A stretch of 64,000 bases of DNA from Paragonimus westermani. Its lineage: Eukaryota > Platyhelminthes > Trematoda > Plagiorchiida > Troglotrematidae. The notes below the pieces were generated by a model. The model saw only the letters and a list, made by a program, of their open reading frames with translations. It was not told the DNA's origin and ran no database searches. Both the position numbers and the translations under genes were made by a program. Every line of letters begins with the position of its first letter. Positions within the stretch are counted from its first letter, which is position 1. The stretch is taken from contig QNGE01001744.1 of assembly GCA_008508345.1 (NCBI GenBank), forward strand, positions 73,499-137,498. The letters run 5' to 3'. This document shows positions 22,991 through 32,834 of the stretch, one piece after another.

Positions 22991-23700
22991 GACATAATTG
23001 AGCCAATAACATGCTCAGCTTGGGTACATCCATTAGTTGCGGTTTTCAAAGAAGATGGTAGCGTTCGATTGTGCACAAATCTTCGAGCGCTTAACGAACA
23101 AATTGTGGTCGAAAAATTCATTTTGTTTATCAAGATGAACTGTTAATCAAACTTGCCGGGGCAAAATTTTTCTCAAAACTGGACATCAAAAGTGCTTTCT
23201 TTCACATGCCGCTTACGGCCAATTCCAGATCTCTTACTGCCTTTCTCACTACAGAAGGTCTATTCCAGTACAAAGTTTTACCAATGGGTTTAAGTTCGGC
23301 TCCATCCGCTTGGCAAAGATTCATGACTCAGTCTTTATCTCCATGCCGGGGTTCAATTGTATACATGGATGATATGTGTTTTCGGTAAGTCTAAAGAACA
23401 TGATTCAAATCTTCACTCTGTGCTAGATCGTCTCAATCAGTTGAACCTACGTTTGAACATGAACAAGTGTGTATTCTGTGTAACTGGAATATCATTCCCT
23501 GGCCACATTATATCGGATGAGGGAGTTCGTCCCAACGTGCAAAACACTGAGACTATTGCAAATGCTCCAGAACCTACGAGTCTACTTCAATTCAAACGTT
23601 ACCTTGGACTCTGCTCATACTCCTTAAGCCATCTTTCGAATTTCTCCACTGTGGTCGAGCCACTGCGATTACTTACGAGGTCCAATATTCCGTTTGAGTG
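22991..23700 (+). pseudogene. Gypsy-1 reverse transcriptase
   Basis: RNA-dependent DNA polymerase. Motifs in order: W-V-H-P-L-V, V-R-L-C-T-N-L-R-A-L-N, F-F-S-K-L-D-I-K-S-A-F, L-P-M-G-L-S-S-A-P. The active site I-V-Y-M-D-D-M lies at 23356-23376, with YMDD at 23362-23373 intact. A frameshift directly after YMDD moves the reading into the long frame starting at 23357, which continues F-G-K-S-K-E, N-K-C-V-F and F-P-G-H-I-I. At least two frameshifts and one stop separate the RT start from this frame, so no full RT can be made by ordinary translation. Confidence 0.95.
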
Positions 23701-24440
23701 TTCCGACACCCAGAGAGAAGCCTTTTCACGCGTGAAGCAGATGGTTGTTTCCTTTCCATTTGTCAGTATCTTTGACGAATCCTGTAGTACGTTCGTTTCA
23801 ACAGATGCCTCCGAATTCGGTCTAGGAGCCGTTCTTTCTCAAATACAACAAGGACAGGGAAAGATAATCGCATACGCATCACAAAAACTTTCTGGTACGG
23901 AACGTAAATATTCAGTTAGCGAAAAAGAAATTTTAGCCCGTGTCTGGGCCTCTGAGAGGTGGAATATGTACCTGTTCGGTAGACGCTTCACACTGAGAAC
24001 TGATCATGCGGCATTGACGACACTTCTCAGTCAAGGAATTAAAGGCCACAGATCATTACGGATCAGTCGGTGGTATGCCAGACTATTGAACTACGACTCC
24101 GGGATTAAATATAAACGTGGTTCAGAAAACCAAGTAGCTGATGCATTTTCCCGACTACCTTTGCCTATACAAACTGATACAGACGATATGAACGAATCTG
24201 AAATGGTGGCTGCCTCTGATGAATTGACAATTCATGCGGTAACCAAAGAGCGACTGCGAGAGCATACACAAATGGATGATGAACTCCAACAATTGAAACA
24301 ATACGTTTCTACCGGATGGCCTAATGTCAAAAATATCACTGACGAGCCAAAATGCTATTACACCTTGCAAGAGGAGCTTCCTGCGATAGACGGCTGCATC
24401 ATGCGTGGATCACGGCTTGTCCCACCATCTAGTTCAAAAC
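23701..24440 (+). CDS. Gypsy-1 RNase H, within a long open frame
   Basis: Degrades the RNA strand of the RNA/DNA hybrid. It lies within the 536-codon frame 23357-24967. The four acidic residues are present: S-T-D-A-S-E-F-G (D near 23804), S-E-K-E-I-L-A, R-T-D-H-A-A-L and V-A-D-A-F-S-R-L-P. Gypsy RNase H hallmarks are also there: A-Y-A-S-Q-K-L-S, and R-W-Y-A-R-L-L-N-Y-D. I see no damage within this domain. A connection region follows before the integrase zinc finger. Confidence 0.95.
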
Positions 24441-25480
24441 GTGAGATGATGCTGTGTGCTCATGAGGGACATCCTGGAATCACACAGACCCTCCGTCGTG
24501 CTAGCGAATGGTATTGGTGGCCGCGGATGTTTTCGCCGATCGAGACTCTTGTCAATGATTGCGTCCCTTGTCAACATGCTGATAAATCAATCAAACCTAT
24601 AGTTGCCCCTGTGCAACCAGTGGAATACCCTATGCGCCCGTGGGCAAAGCTGGCTATCGATATGGTGGGACCCTTTGCAACAGCTCCTTGGAATAAACGT
24701 AACATATTGGTCGTCAGTTGCTACTACAGTAAATGGCCCGAGGCACACATCTGTGGTGATGTCACGTCAACCACGGTAATTCATTGGGTGAAACACTTTA
24801 TTGCCCGCTTCGGGATTCCTGAGGAGATTGTCACCGATAACGGATCTCAGTTTATCAGTTATGAGTTCAAAGAATTTCTACGTCGGCAGGGAATAAAACA
24901 CTCGCGGACTGTTTCTTACAGCCCCGCAAGTAAAGGTATGGTGGAACGTTTGAATCGTTCTTTGTAGCAGTCTATACAGGCATCACAGTTACAATGAGAA
25001 ACGTGGGAGGATTCTGTACTTCAAGCGTTATTCACCTATCGCATCAGTCACCATAGAGCGACTGGCAAAACGCCTGCTGAACCTATGTTCGAGAGCACTA
25101 CATACGCAACTTAAGGCAGCTCACCAACCTGCAAATAAAGACAAACACACCGAGTTGCTTTGGAGGGAGACTTATCAAAAGTCCTATGCCAAGTCAGCAA
25201 AAACTCTGGCGCCCGGAACATCTGTCCGTCTGAAGAATCAGTCACACAACAAAGGGCAAACAAGTTTCTCATCTCCAGTCTCCATAAAGCGTATCCTCGG
25301 ACCAGGTACATACGAGCTGGATAACAACAAGAAAGTCAATCAGCGTCAATTATTTACTGGACGATTAACCCGGACAGTCAGTTTACCTTCGCGTACGAAG
25401 CAACCTGTTGCACACTCCCCAAATCCTCTCCGTTCATCACGGGCTCCGAAATCGGTCGACCGTTTTATCTACGCCTAATC
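24441..25480 (+). pseudogene. Gypsy-1 integrase
   Basis: Inserts the DNA copy into the host chromosome. The HHCC zinc-binding region reads H-E-G-H-P-G ... C-V-P-C. The catalytic core has all three acidic residues: A-I-D-M-V-G-P, V-T-D-N-G-S-Q-F and G-M-V-E-R-L-N, with 35 residues between the second D and the E. The open frame ends at a TAG at 24965-24967. The rest of the domain follows in broken frames, including a C-terminal module at 25155-25478 with V-R-L-K-N and I-K-R-I-L-G-P-G-T-Y-E-L (GPF/Y-like). The core could be complete, but the C-terminus is cut off by the stop. Confidence 0.94.
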
Positions 25481-25491
25481 CGAAGCTGACC

Positions 25492-25503
25492 GAAAGGGAG
25501 TAA
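25492..25503 (+). promoter_or_regulatory. Gypsy-1 polypurine tract
   Basis: GAAAGGGAGTAA lies directly before the 3' LTR (25504), the position of the plus-strand DNA primer of LTR retrotransposons. Confidence 0.8.
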
Positions 25504-25713
25504 TGTTGCGTGTGTTTGCACGTCCTTTACAAGGCCACAACGTTCACCTCGTATCTGATTGGTTACTGACGTTCGCGTGATACATCGCGACTCTGATTGG
25601 TTTAACTCTAACCCGTTCACTCATATAATGTTCTTCGTGTACGCCTGCTGAGCAGATTGCATACATATTAGTGTACGTTCATTACCCCTGCCTTGCTTCT
25701 GATTTACGATACA
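25504..25713 (+). repeat. Gypsy-1 3' LTR
   Basis: Partner of 21343-21552, also 210 nt, differing at about 16 positions, mostly transitions. It ends TACGATACA and is followed at once by resumed BEL/Pao sequence. Confidence 0.96.
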
Positions 25714-26575
25714 AAAACAGCACGGGACTGCTGACTACCATCACCTTAGGGCGCGCTGATTCCTTGTGTGAACTTAGAGCTAAACCCCTGCCGTTATTTA
25801 GGGTAAATCGGGTGTTCAGTGGCGTGCAGAAACCGGGTATTTTGTGCTGAATCCTCCCCTACCTGGCCAACCAACTACCAGGAGACTCATGTTAGCACGC
25901 TTGTCCAGTTCACACTTCTCCTAGGGTTTGTCGCATCATGGTTGCTGCTGGGGAAAAGGCTTAATGTAGACACTGTGTCGAGAAGGTTTGAGATGGAACG
26001 AACTCATTAACAATGGCGGTCAACTTAAGTCGAAGGATTGTTACAGTGACCTGCGTAATCCGAATTATCTGCACGTTCCTCGCTGTTCTCGACCCGGTAA
26101 AACTCTCGACCCAGGGAGCGCGGAATCGTACATCTCTTGCGCTGAATGGAACACCGGTTACGGCGCTGTGGCCTATAGGTTCCTCAACACAGCAAACGGG
26201 GAGCAGGGTTCGTCACTGTAGTTTTCTAAGTACATACCTGCTCCAATGAGAACTAGTTCTGTCCTCCGACCGGAACGAGTCGCTGCTGTACCGGTGATCC
26301 TTGTTTGCGAACCCACCGTAGTGTAGGTGACGCGACCATTAACACAGATGAACATGATGACAATGGAAGAGGTCTGTATGCTTAAAGCACCCGATTCTTC
26401 GAACTGGCCTAAGTCGCTGAATGCTGTAGCCTGGCTGTGCAGCTTCGGGTCGTATTAGAATACCACAATGCATCTACAGAATGGCACTACGATTAGCGAG
26501 GACCACTTGGGATTGGACAAAATTTGGTCTTCTTAGAGATATATCAAATATCTCCGTCTTCTGGAAGGGGAAGTG
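25714..26575 (+). pseudogene. BEL/Pao retrotransposon, 3' part: RT end, RNase H, connection region
   Basis: Resumes the pol gene interrupted at 21342. 25760-25830: L-C-E-L and G-V-Q-W. 25850-25990: P-G-Q-P-T-T-R-R, then G-F-V-A-S-W-L-L-L-G-K and R-W-N-E-L, matching the BEL RT thumb (LxxPTTRR ... DPLGFVAP ... GWDE). 26060-26210: H-V-P-R-C and G-Y-G-A-V-A-Y, the RNase H start (usually IPRC ... DASxxGYGAVAY); the catalytic D-A-S reads A-E-W. 26400-26570: W-P-K-S-L-N-A-V-A-W-L and I-S-E-D-H-L-G-L, the connection before integrase. Integrase itself and an LTR were not found further on. Many stops and frameshifts; old and dead. Confidence 0.84.
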
Positions 26576-29210
26576 ACGTAGGTAGGATGAGCGCAGTCAG
26601 CACCTAGTCTACAATGAAAATGCAAGGTGTGAATCATGAAGATCAGCTCGTGCCCAAACGTGTTTTAGTGTCGAACACTCGAGGAGCTCAAACAACGGTA
26701 GTCATGGAGAACGGCTTTCACTGCACTGTAGCGCCTTGATGTTGGCGTCGCGCTCTAGGCCTAGTGTACTTCGGGTGTGAGGTCTGTTGACTTAGTAGTT
26801 AATCACGCTAGGAATCCCAGCTGAGTGGAACCGTCATTCTGTAGACACACTTCGGTCGCGTTCGGGTTTCGGAGTACACTCAGGTGAAAATCCAACCCGG
26901 CCTAATCACCCCCAAGTGCTTAGCCTCTTGTACTGAACCTCCTGTTCATCGACGCCAACTGGACTTTCATATATAGACAATATGTTTCACCGCATCAGTT
27001 CGCTAGTTGTGCAACTAGCCATTTGTCCGTCATTGCTGCTGACTGCTTGGAAGAGCTTTTCAGGTGTGAATGTCTTACTGGGTGATTGTAGTTTTTTTCA
27101 GCCTGTTCGACGCTAATTTGCAATACATTACCCGGAGACGATTCGTCGGTCAACACTGTCAGGATTGTGTTACTGTTCACTTTGATAGCTTGTTCATACT
27201 TACCGTGGCATTGCGGCCCGATCTTGTTTTGAATATTTGGGCTCACTGATCTACCGGTGAGCGTTGTTCAACATCTTCTTGGAAGGTCGACAGTCAGCGC
27301 TTCTCATCCCACGACCTCATGTGTTCAATACGTTACACAGCATCTCCCATCCCGACATTTTGGCTACTGCCAGACTTGTTTCCGACAGGTACATGTAGCC
27401 CGGCTCGCTGAAGAAACTCCAAACTTGGGCGTGGTCTTGCTTCGCCTGGTAACAAGCTAAGGTTCACCGCTATGTACCGGCTTCCAGTGGTTGGTAACCT
27501 GTAATCACGTCTCAATTCGTATCTCTACATATGTTGTGAGTTATTTTGACCTTCCTTGCGAATGGCGTATACATTGACGATGGTAGATTGTTTCGAGCAG
27601 TGACCGAAAGCCTTCCCTTTGCCTGACATCGGATCGGAGAACATAATGGTCGATCGTTGGTCAGCATCTGACGGGTGCTCAGCCACGGGTACAACGGGCC
27701 GTGCCCCTCAAGTTGAAAGCAGTTCCTTTGCAGAAACTTTGACTTATGTGAATGTCATCGTACGTACACTGCTGCGTACCACCCGGTTACGAACGGCGCG
27801 AGTGGACGTTTCCTTCCACGAATACAATCTGCCCCCACTCATTTTGATGAAACGGGTTGGACAGAAGTTCTTCCTGTGCTTTTGCTCGATATCCACGCAA
27901 CCGTCAAGACCAATTTCCACGTTTTTAGTGCTGAAACACTATTGCGCCAACCTGTGTATTCCTGATGATAATTTCTTGTTCGCACGGAGGTATTTTAGCA
28001 TCTTGCTTCCCGTGCCACGCAGCCTGCTCCATGTATGCACTGCTCTCGCGTGGTGGACACACGACAAGAAAGTTTCCAGGTATTTGTTCCCAAAGACCTC
28101 CACAACTGTTCGCACGTGTTTGCTCGCACGGATGGCTCACTATGCCTACCGCAGCGATTTTACGACGATCTCTTCAGGGTATTACGATAAAAAGATCGCT
28201 TCCATACACTTGGGCGTCAGGGAATTTGGAACACGGCTAACATTTACCGCTTGAAACTTGCTTACCTTGAAAAGTTCTGTGAAGCTTCTAGCGTTAGTTC
28301 GCACTTCGTGGATAGGCAGGTGGCTGCCTCTGAACAGCTTCGCCCGAGCGCATAATCAACAGCAGGTGTTATAGCTTCGCTAAAGAAGCCGTCACGCACC
28401 ATAACGCAATCGGGTTGTCCGGTTTACCGGTCTAAGCGTCTTTGAGAGAACCGGTACTTGTTGAGTGGCTCGGTTTTGGCATTCGAAAATCGCAAACGAC
28501 CTCGCAGACAACAAAATCTGCAATTTTTCGGATAACTGGAAAGCGTTTTGCTCGATGATCCCGTCTTACGTGTCTCGGCACGTGCCTTTGCATTTCACCT
28601 TTATGCCAAAACTCATAGTCCGTTCATCTTTATCGCCTAATATGCCCATCTCCAAGGTGGTTTGAAATCCGCAACTGGAACAACATCGCACGGCCGGTAA
28701 GTCTTCTACCCCAGGATTTTAGTGCGTAAGCGTCCTTGTTTCCTACAGGGGTCTCGACACTATAGGATTGAACACTCGCTTAAGAACTAGCTAAAAACCG
28801 TTCGCCTCAATACTCTCTCACCCGCGACGTCCGAGAAGCATGGTACAAACCGCGGGCTGGTGTGGCGTAAGCTAGACCTGACCAGCCACGGCTGGCCACA
28901 GTTAGTCCTCAGGCAGATCGAAGGGTTGTGCCCGAGGCGCCAGTCTGGAGTGGGTCTCCGTGGTAAACTGAAGACAGCCCCGGCATGCCTGCTGTATATT
29001 GTGGAGATTCTTTGCACTGTCTCACTCCATGTCGCATATAAGATCGTAAGGGTCACTGTCTGCTGTCAGCTAGCTGCATGCGGTCGCGTTGGTTCGTTTG
29101 CATGTTTGTCGGCATATGGGTACCCATGGTGTCACGAACACTTTCAACTTGCTCGAGCGCCTGATGAGTAGACTCCTAACCTCTACTTCGTCCGCGCATC
29201 CATGACGTTT
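26576..29210. other. Unassigned interval with one 211-codon frame
   Basis: By position the first few hundred bases should hold BEL/Pao integrase and a 3' LTR, but I could not recognise either. The longest frame is 27619-28254 on the plus strand (211 codons), without recognisable domain, signal peptide or motif. A rough calculation with equal base frequencies gives about 0.25 expected frames of that length by chance in 64 kb over six frames, so length alone is weak evidence. Confidence 0.5.
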
Positions 29211-29211
29211 A

Positions 29212-30384
29212 GCAGTAGAAGAAGACAACAGCCCATACAACTCGCCTGTTCTTCTGGTTAAAAAGTCCAGCGAGAGGTACCGCTTTTGTGTGGATTTTAG
29301 ACGGCTGAATGGGGTAACACAAAACACAGTCGTACCAATACCGTCCGCCGCTCATATTTTTGACAAGCTGCGGTAGGCAAAGTTGTTCACAGTTTGGGAC
29401 TTAGGCTCTCGTTACTGGCGGGTACCAATTAAACCCATGGGTTTCGAGAAAACCGCATTCACGGTAGGCAAAAAACAGTATCAGTTCCAGTGCACGCCAT
29501 TTGGCTTATCCGTGGCACCGTTCACATTTCGATACCTGATGGTTCAGCTGGTGAAACGGCTGGGTAATATGGTGGTATGCGGAGATGACAACGTAATATA
29601 CAGTAACACGGAATCTGAACAAGCCGCCCATATAGATGCTGTCTTGAATCGCATCAAGAACACAGAAATCCGGATCAACGCCGACCATCGGTGGTGTTAT
29701 TGGGACAAAAGGTGGGTCAAGGTGAAATCAGGCTTCTGCCGGAGACAAAATGTTGACGATTGGAGGAGCCGTGGCTCCGAATTCCAAACTAACGCCGAGA
29801 CCATTTTTGGGTCAAGCAGGGTAATACAGTCGGTTTGTGAAAAATTTTCATTCCATTTCATCGCCATTGTGCGAGCCCCTTCGAAAAGACTAGAAGTTCG
29901 ACTGGACAGACGATGCTCATAGGGCGTTCAAGCAGTGCAAAAAGCGATGAACGATCAACAACTGACACTGAGACTACCGACTATAAGAAAAACGTTCATC
30001 ATAGCAACAGACACCAGCTACCGTGGCATTGGGGCAGTACTCAAGCAAAAGGATAGAGTAATCGAGTATGCCAGCAGACTCCTGACCCCAAAGGAGCAGA
30101 ATTATTCGACCGTTGAAAAGGAATGTTTGGCAGTCATCTGGGCACTGGAAAAGTTGAGGCCGTACTTGTTGGGTCACCAGTTCCACGTGGAGACGGATCA
30201 CATGCCCCTAGATTGGGTCATGTCTGCGAGGGGCCCGAGAGGCAAATTAGACCGATGCGCATTACGTTTGCAAGAATATGACTTCACGATCAACCATGTG
30301 CCTGGTTTGAGCAATTGCGTCGCTGATTTTCTTTCTCAACCGCAGATAGACGATGGCTCGGAGAGTGCGGGCGTATTGACATAA
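29212..30384 (+). pseudogene. Gypsy-4: Ty3/Gypsy RT and RNase H fragment
   Basis: RT starts near 29215 with S-P-Y-N-S-P-V-L-L-V-K-K and Y-R-F-C-V-D-F-R-R-L-N. After a stop at about 29373 it continues in the frame from 29383: Y-W-R-V-P-I, K-T-A-F-T-V-G, C-T-P-F-G-L-S-V-A-P-F-T-F. The YxDD site reads V-V-C-G-D-D-N: both aspartates remain but the tyrosine is lost. Sequence after 29700 is scrambled. RNase H (29935-30384) is one open frame: A-T-D-T-S-Y-R-G-I-G-A-V-L, Y-A-S-R-L-L, V-E-K-E-C-L-A-V-I-W-A-L, E-T-D-H-M-P-L, V-A-D-F-L-S-Q. It stops at 30384. No gag, protease, integrase or LTR was found, so this is a truncated copy, of a different lineage from Gypsy-1 and Gypsy-2. Confidence 0.93.
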
Positions 30385-30441
30385 CAGCGTGGCGTTGGGC
30401 GCCGTTGCGTGGCAGTCATCCCGAGTCACCTGAGGAGGAAA

Positions 30442-30472
30442 GTGGTGGTGGTGGTGGTGGTGGTGGTGGTGG
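30442..30472 (+). repeat. (GTG)n microsatellite
   Basis: About ten uninterrupted GTG/GGT units, 58 bp after the end of the Gypsy-4 RNase H frame. The poly-Gly, poly-Val and poly-His frames seen here in three phases are by-products of the repeat. Confidence 0.97.
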
Positions 30473-30479
30473 AGACTTT

Positions 30480-31810
30480 GGAAAGCATATTTATCTTCCG
30501 CTTCTCTGTTCTTGGTTCGGTCTCTCACAATCGTGTATCAGGTTCGAAGGTGCCACGATTAATCACATCTCTTCGAGAGCTAAGGATTGAGGAGTGTGTA
30601 TAATCAGAGTAGCAATTAAACACTGAAAAATCCATAACGGAGTTAGAGGGACGACGATGGATGAAATTTCTGATAATCGCCGTGCCGTCATAACATGAAG
30701 CTAAATTTCTCGTTACCACCTCCTTATCCTGCTGCTACATGGGGATTCTTGTTTCATTTTGCTCACGGGGTTTTCAATCTTTCGATTTTCGCCTACAAAC
30801 GTACTTGTAGCTTCTATGGATTTGTAATAGAGTCTGTCATGTAGAATTAACAATCGTATCTCTGTTCTCAGCCTTACTAGTTGCATTTCACCGTCGTACT
30901 TGAGAAGCACAATTATCCCTTTGCACTATGAATTACGGTTTACTTCAACTGTGATTAAACGATAATGTACCACCAGCCTAGTAGACCAACGGAAACGGGA
31001 CGACCGTGGGCCCAAACTCCGATCTAACCTCCTGTGTCAAACGGGAGAAATAAAGCAGGCCGGTCTCTCTCTATATAGACCTTGACTGGCTCCAAAGGAT
31101 TCCATCATAACTGATGCGGTTTTAATAGAATAGGTTAATCAAAGATAGAACAGAATCCTGAGCGAAATTGGATTTGGCGCGCTATGGTGCGAAGGTACAA
31201 AATGCAGTAACCTAAATGATTTTCAAATTGAATGGTTAAGTGAGATATACTCCCCAACACAGCAACAGACTGGGGTGTCTCGTAGCTCGATGAATAAGAC
31301 GTTGTCGCATTATGTTGCCCGATATAAGCAGGAGAACTATTCGGGTTTACTGAGATCAATACAGTGGTTAGCAGACCAGGTTGCCGTTTCGAATCCACGG
31401 TCGCCTTCCCAACCTGACGCTTAGATTGCAAGTGCTTTACTACAAGAATAAACGACCCAACCTTTGCGTATGATTCTAAATGCATAAGATTCTGCCGTTA
31501 GGTATGGTAATGTCAACAACTGACCTCATTTATACACCCCAATGTTCGCTATGGATCTGAAGTTCGATTGGTTTTAAGTGCTATCTACTCTTCGAACTCT
31601 TGACTTCAGGGCCGAGTGGCTGCGTATCATGTCTTTCTTTGACCGGGTAGTTAACTCCTCAGTTTTACGTGTGCATGGTTGCTCGTGTCCTGTTGCTATT
31701 CGACCATTGAGTTGATGGTTACCCGCGATCGTTCACTTGTGTGTTAGTAATCCGTCGTGGCTGCTTTGGCATACGTTCACGCAAATTCCCCACATTGATC
31801 CGTGGAATAT
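30480..31810. other. Unassigned interval
   Basis: A 116-codon minus-strand frame (31485-31135) and shorter ones occur. By position on the minus strand they lie downstream of the BEL-2 gag, where protease and RT would be expected, but no motif was recognised. No integrase continuation of Gypsy-4 was found on the plus strand. Confidence 0.5.
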
Positions 31811-31817
31811 TCTTAGC

Positions 31818-32828
31818 TCAATTATCTTGTTTATCAAATTTGTCAGCGGACACTACACCTCCAAAGTTCCTGTTACATCCGTGAAGTTTGCTTGAGCAAC
31901 GGTTGTGGCGTTCCCCCTTGAAGGTGTGTACAGTCTGGTTTCCCCCAATACAAATAAAGCAGAATTGGTTAAGTTTCTTACTGACTGGCTGGTGTTCACA
32001 AATTTGCATGATTAGACTTTGTCTGAGCTGACCAATGCAATAATTCCCACGATCACTGCAGTTGACTTTGTTTGGCGCCTTTCCTTCTTTTACGGCTGAG
32101 TCCAAACATTCTTTCTGTTTCGACAGTTTCTCATTTGAATCTATTATTGTGTGTGCCGTTATCATGCCATGCGGCTGCAGTAGTGTCTGTCTTATCTGTT
32201 GACCTCTGACGTGCAGTAGAATAAAAGGTTTCGTTGTTTTTACGTGAAGTTTGAGTTTCTCTATATGATAGTTTGAGAAAACTTTGCAAGTTGTCAACAA
32301 AGATAACCGGTAAAGAGGTGTCCTTCTTCCCATCTACGTTTTACTACACTGCAAATGGTTTTCGCTCCTATGAACACACTTTGAAATCGTCCTTTGTGGA
32401 GATCACACCAGTGGTTCAAGAGAGGGTTTAGAAGTTCCTGTGGACGTGTTCGCATTTGATTAATTGGGACCTTTAATGTTTCGTCACTTTTTCGGCTGAC
32501 CAAAACCCTTGACAGAGACAGTCTGTAGTCCTTTTCGGCCTCAACGGTAGATCCGACGTCTTCGGGAGCATTGCTGAGTAGTTCGTTTGAGCTGTCAATG
32601 TCGGAGCAATTGAGTATTACAAGTGTGCCGTCCACGCAAATTGTCCACACTTTTGGATTGATCCCTATCAGTGCGAAGTTCCGCGGTCTGTGCACGTATT
32701 TTCCATTGATAAATTCGTATGTGACAGATCCCATGGGACCCCATTTCGGAGTTTCGTATTTTGACCGCTGAACCCGAAGTGTATAAATGGGTGTGGTTCC
32801 ACGAGGTTGTAATAATCTCCGACTTCAA
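31818..32828 (-). pseudogene. BEL-2: probable BEL/Pao gag, frame broken
   Basis: Two adjacent minus-strand frames, 32734-32294 (146 codons) and 32333-31818 (171 codons), join through a single shift near 32320. A third overlapping frame extends up to 32828. The last third holds a cysteine/histidine series, N-C-S-D-R-G-N-Y-C, then F-C-F-I-C-I-G-G-N-Q-T-V-H-T-F, then C-S-S-K-L-H-G-C-N-R-N-F. This resembles the double knuckle of BEL/Pao gags (CxxC...H, LCFxCLxxxHxxxxC, C...H...LLH) with one histidine and one cysteine replaced. The N-terminal two thirds show no motif. No pol or LTR follows that I can recognise. A host zinc-knuckle protein is possible but less likely. Confidence 0.5.
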
Positions 32829-32834
32829 GGATTC

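Larger units (their letters stand above)
21343..25713 (+). mobile_element. Gypsy-1: LTR-flanked Ty3/Gypsy retrotransposon
   Basis: A 4371-bp element bounded by two 210-bp direct repeats beginning TGTT and ending TACGATACA. Between them, on the plus strand, lie gag, protease, RT, RNase H and integrase in Ty3/Gypsy order. The LTRs differ at about 16 of 210 positions by hand count (about 92% identity), so the insertion is not recent. No target-site duplication can be seen (flanks ACATC and AAAAC). The element sits inside a BEL/Pao element in the same orientation. Its gag and pol wording are related to Gypsy-2 (45513-49962): both gag starts contain W-x2-W-K, L-T-E-S and E-G-Q. Confidence 0.97.

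Noticed and set aside
27619..28254. 211-codon plus-strand frame as a gene
   Set aside because: No domain, motif or splice context recognised. A frame of this length is expected roughly 0.25 times by chance in a window this size, and an overlapping minus-strand frame looks just as plausible.
30405..30603. Glycine-rich, valine-rich and histidine-rich short proteins
   Set aside because: They are three-frame readings of the (GTG)n microsatellite on both strands.
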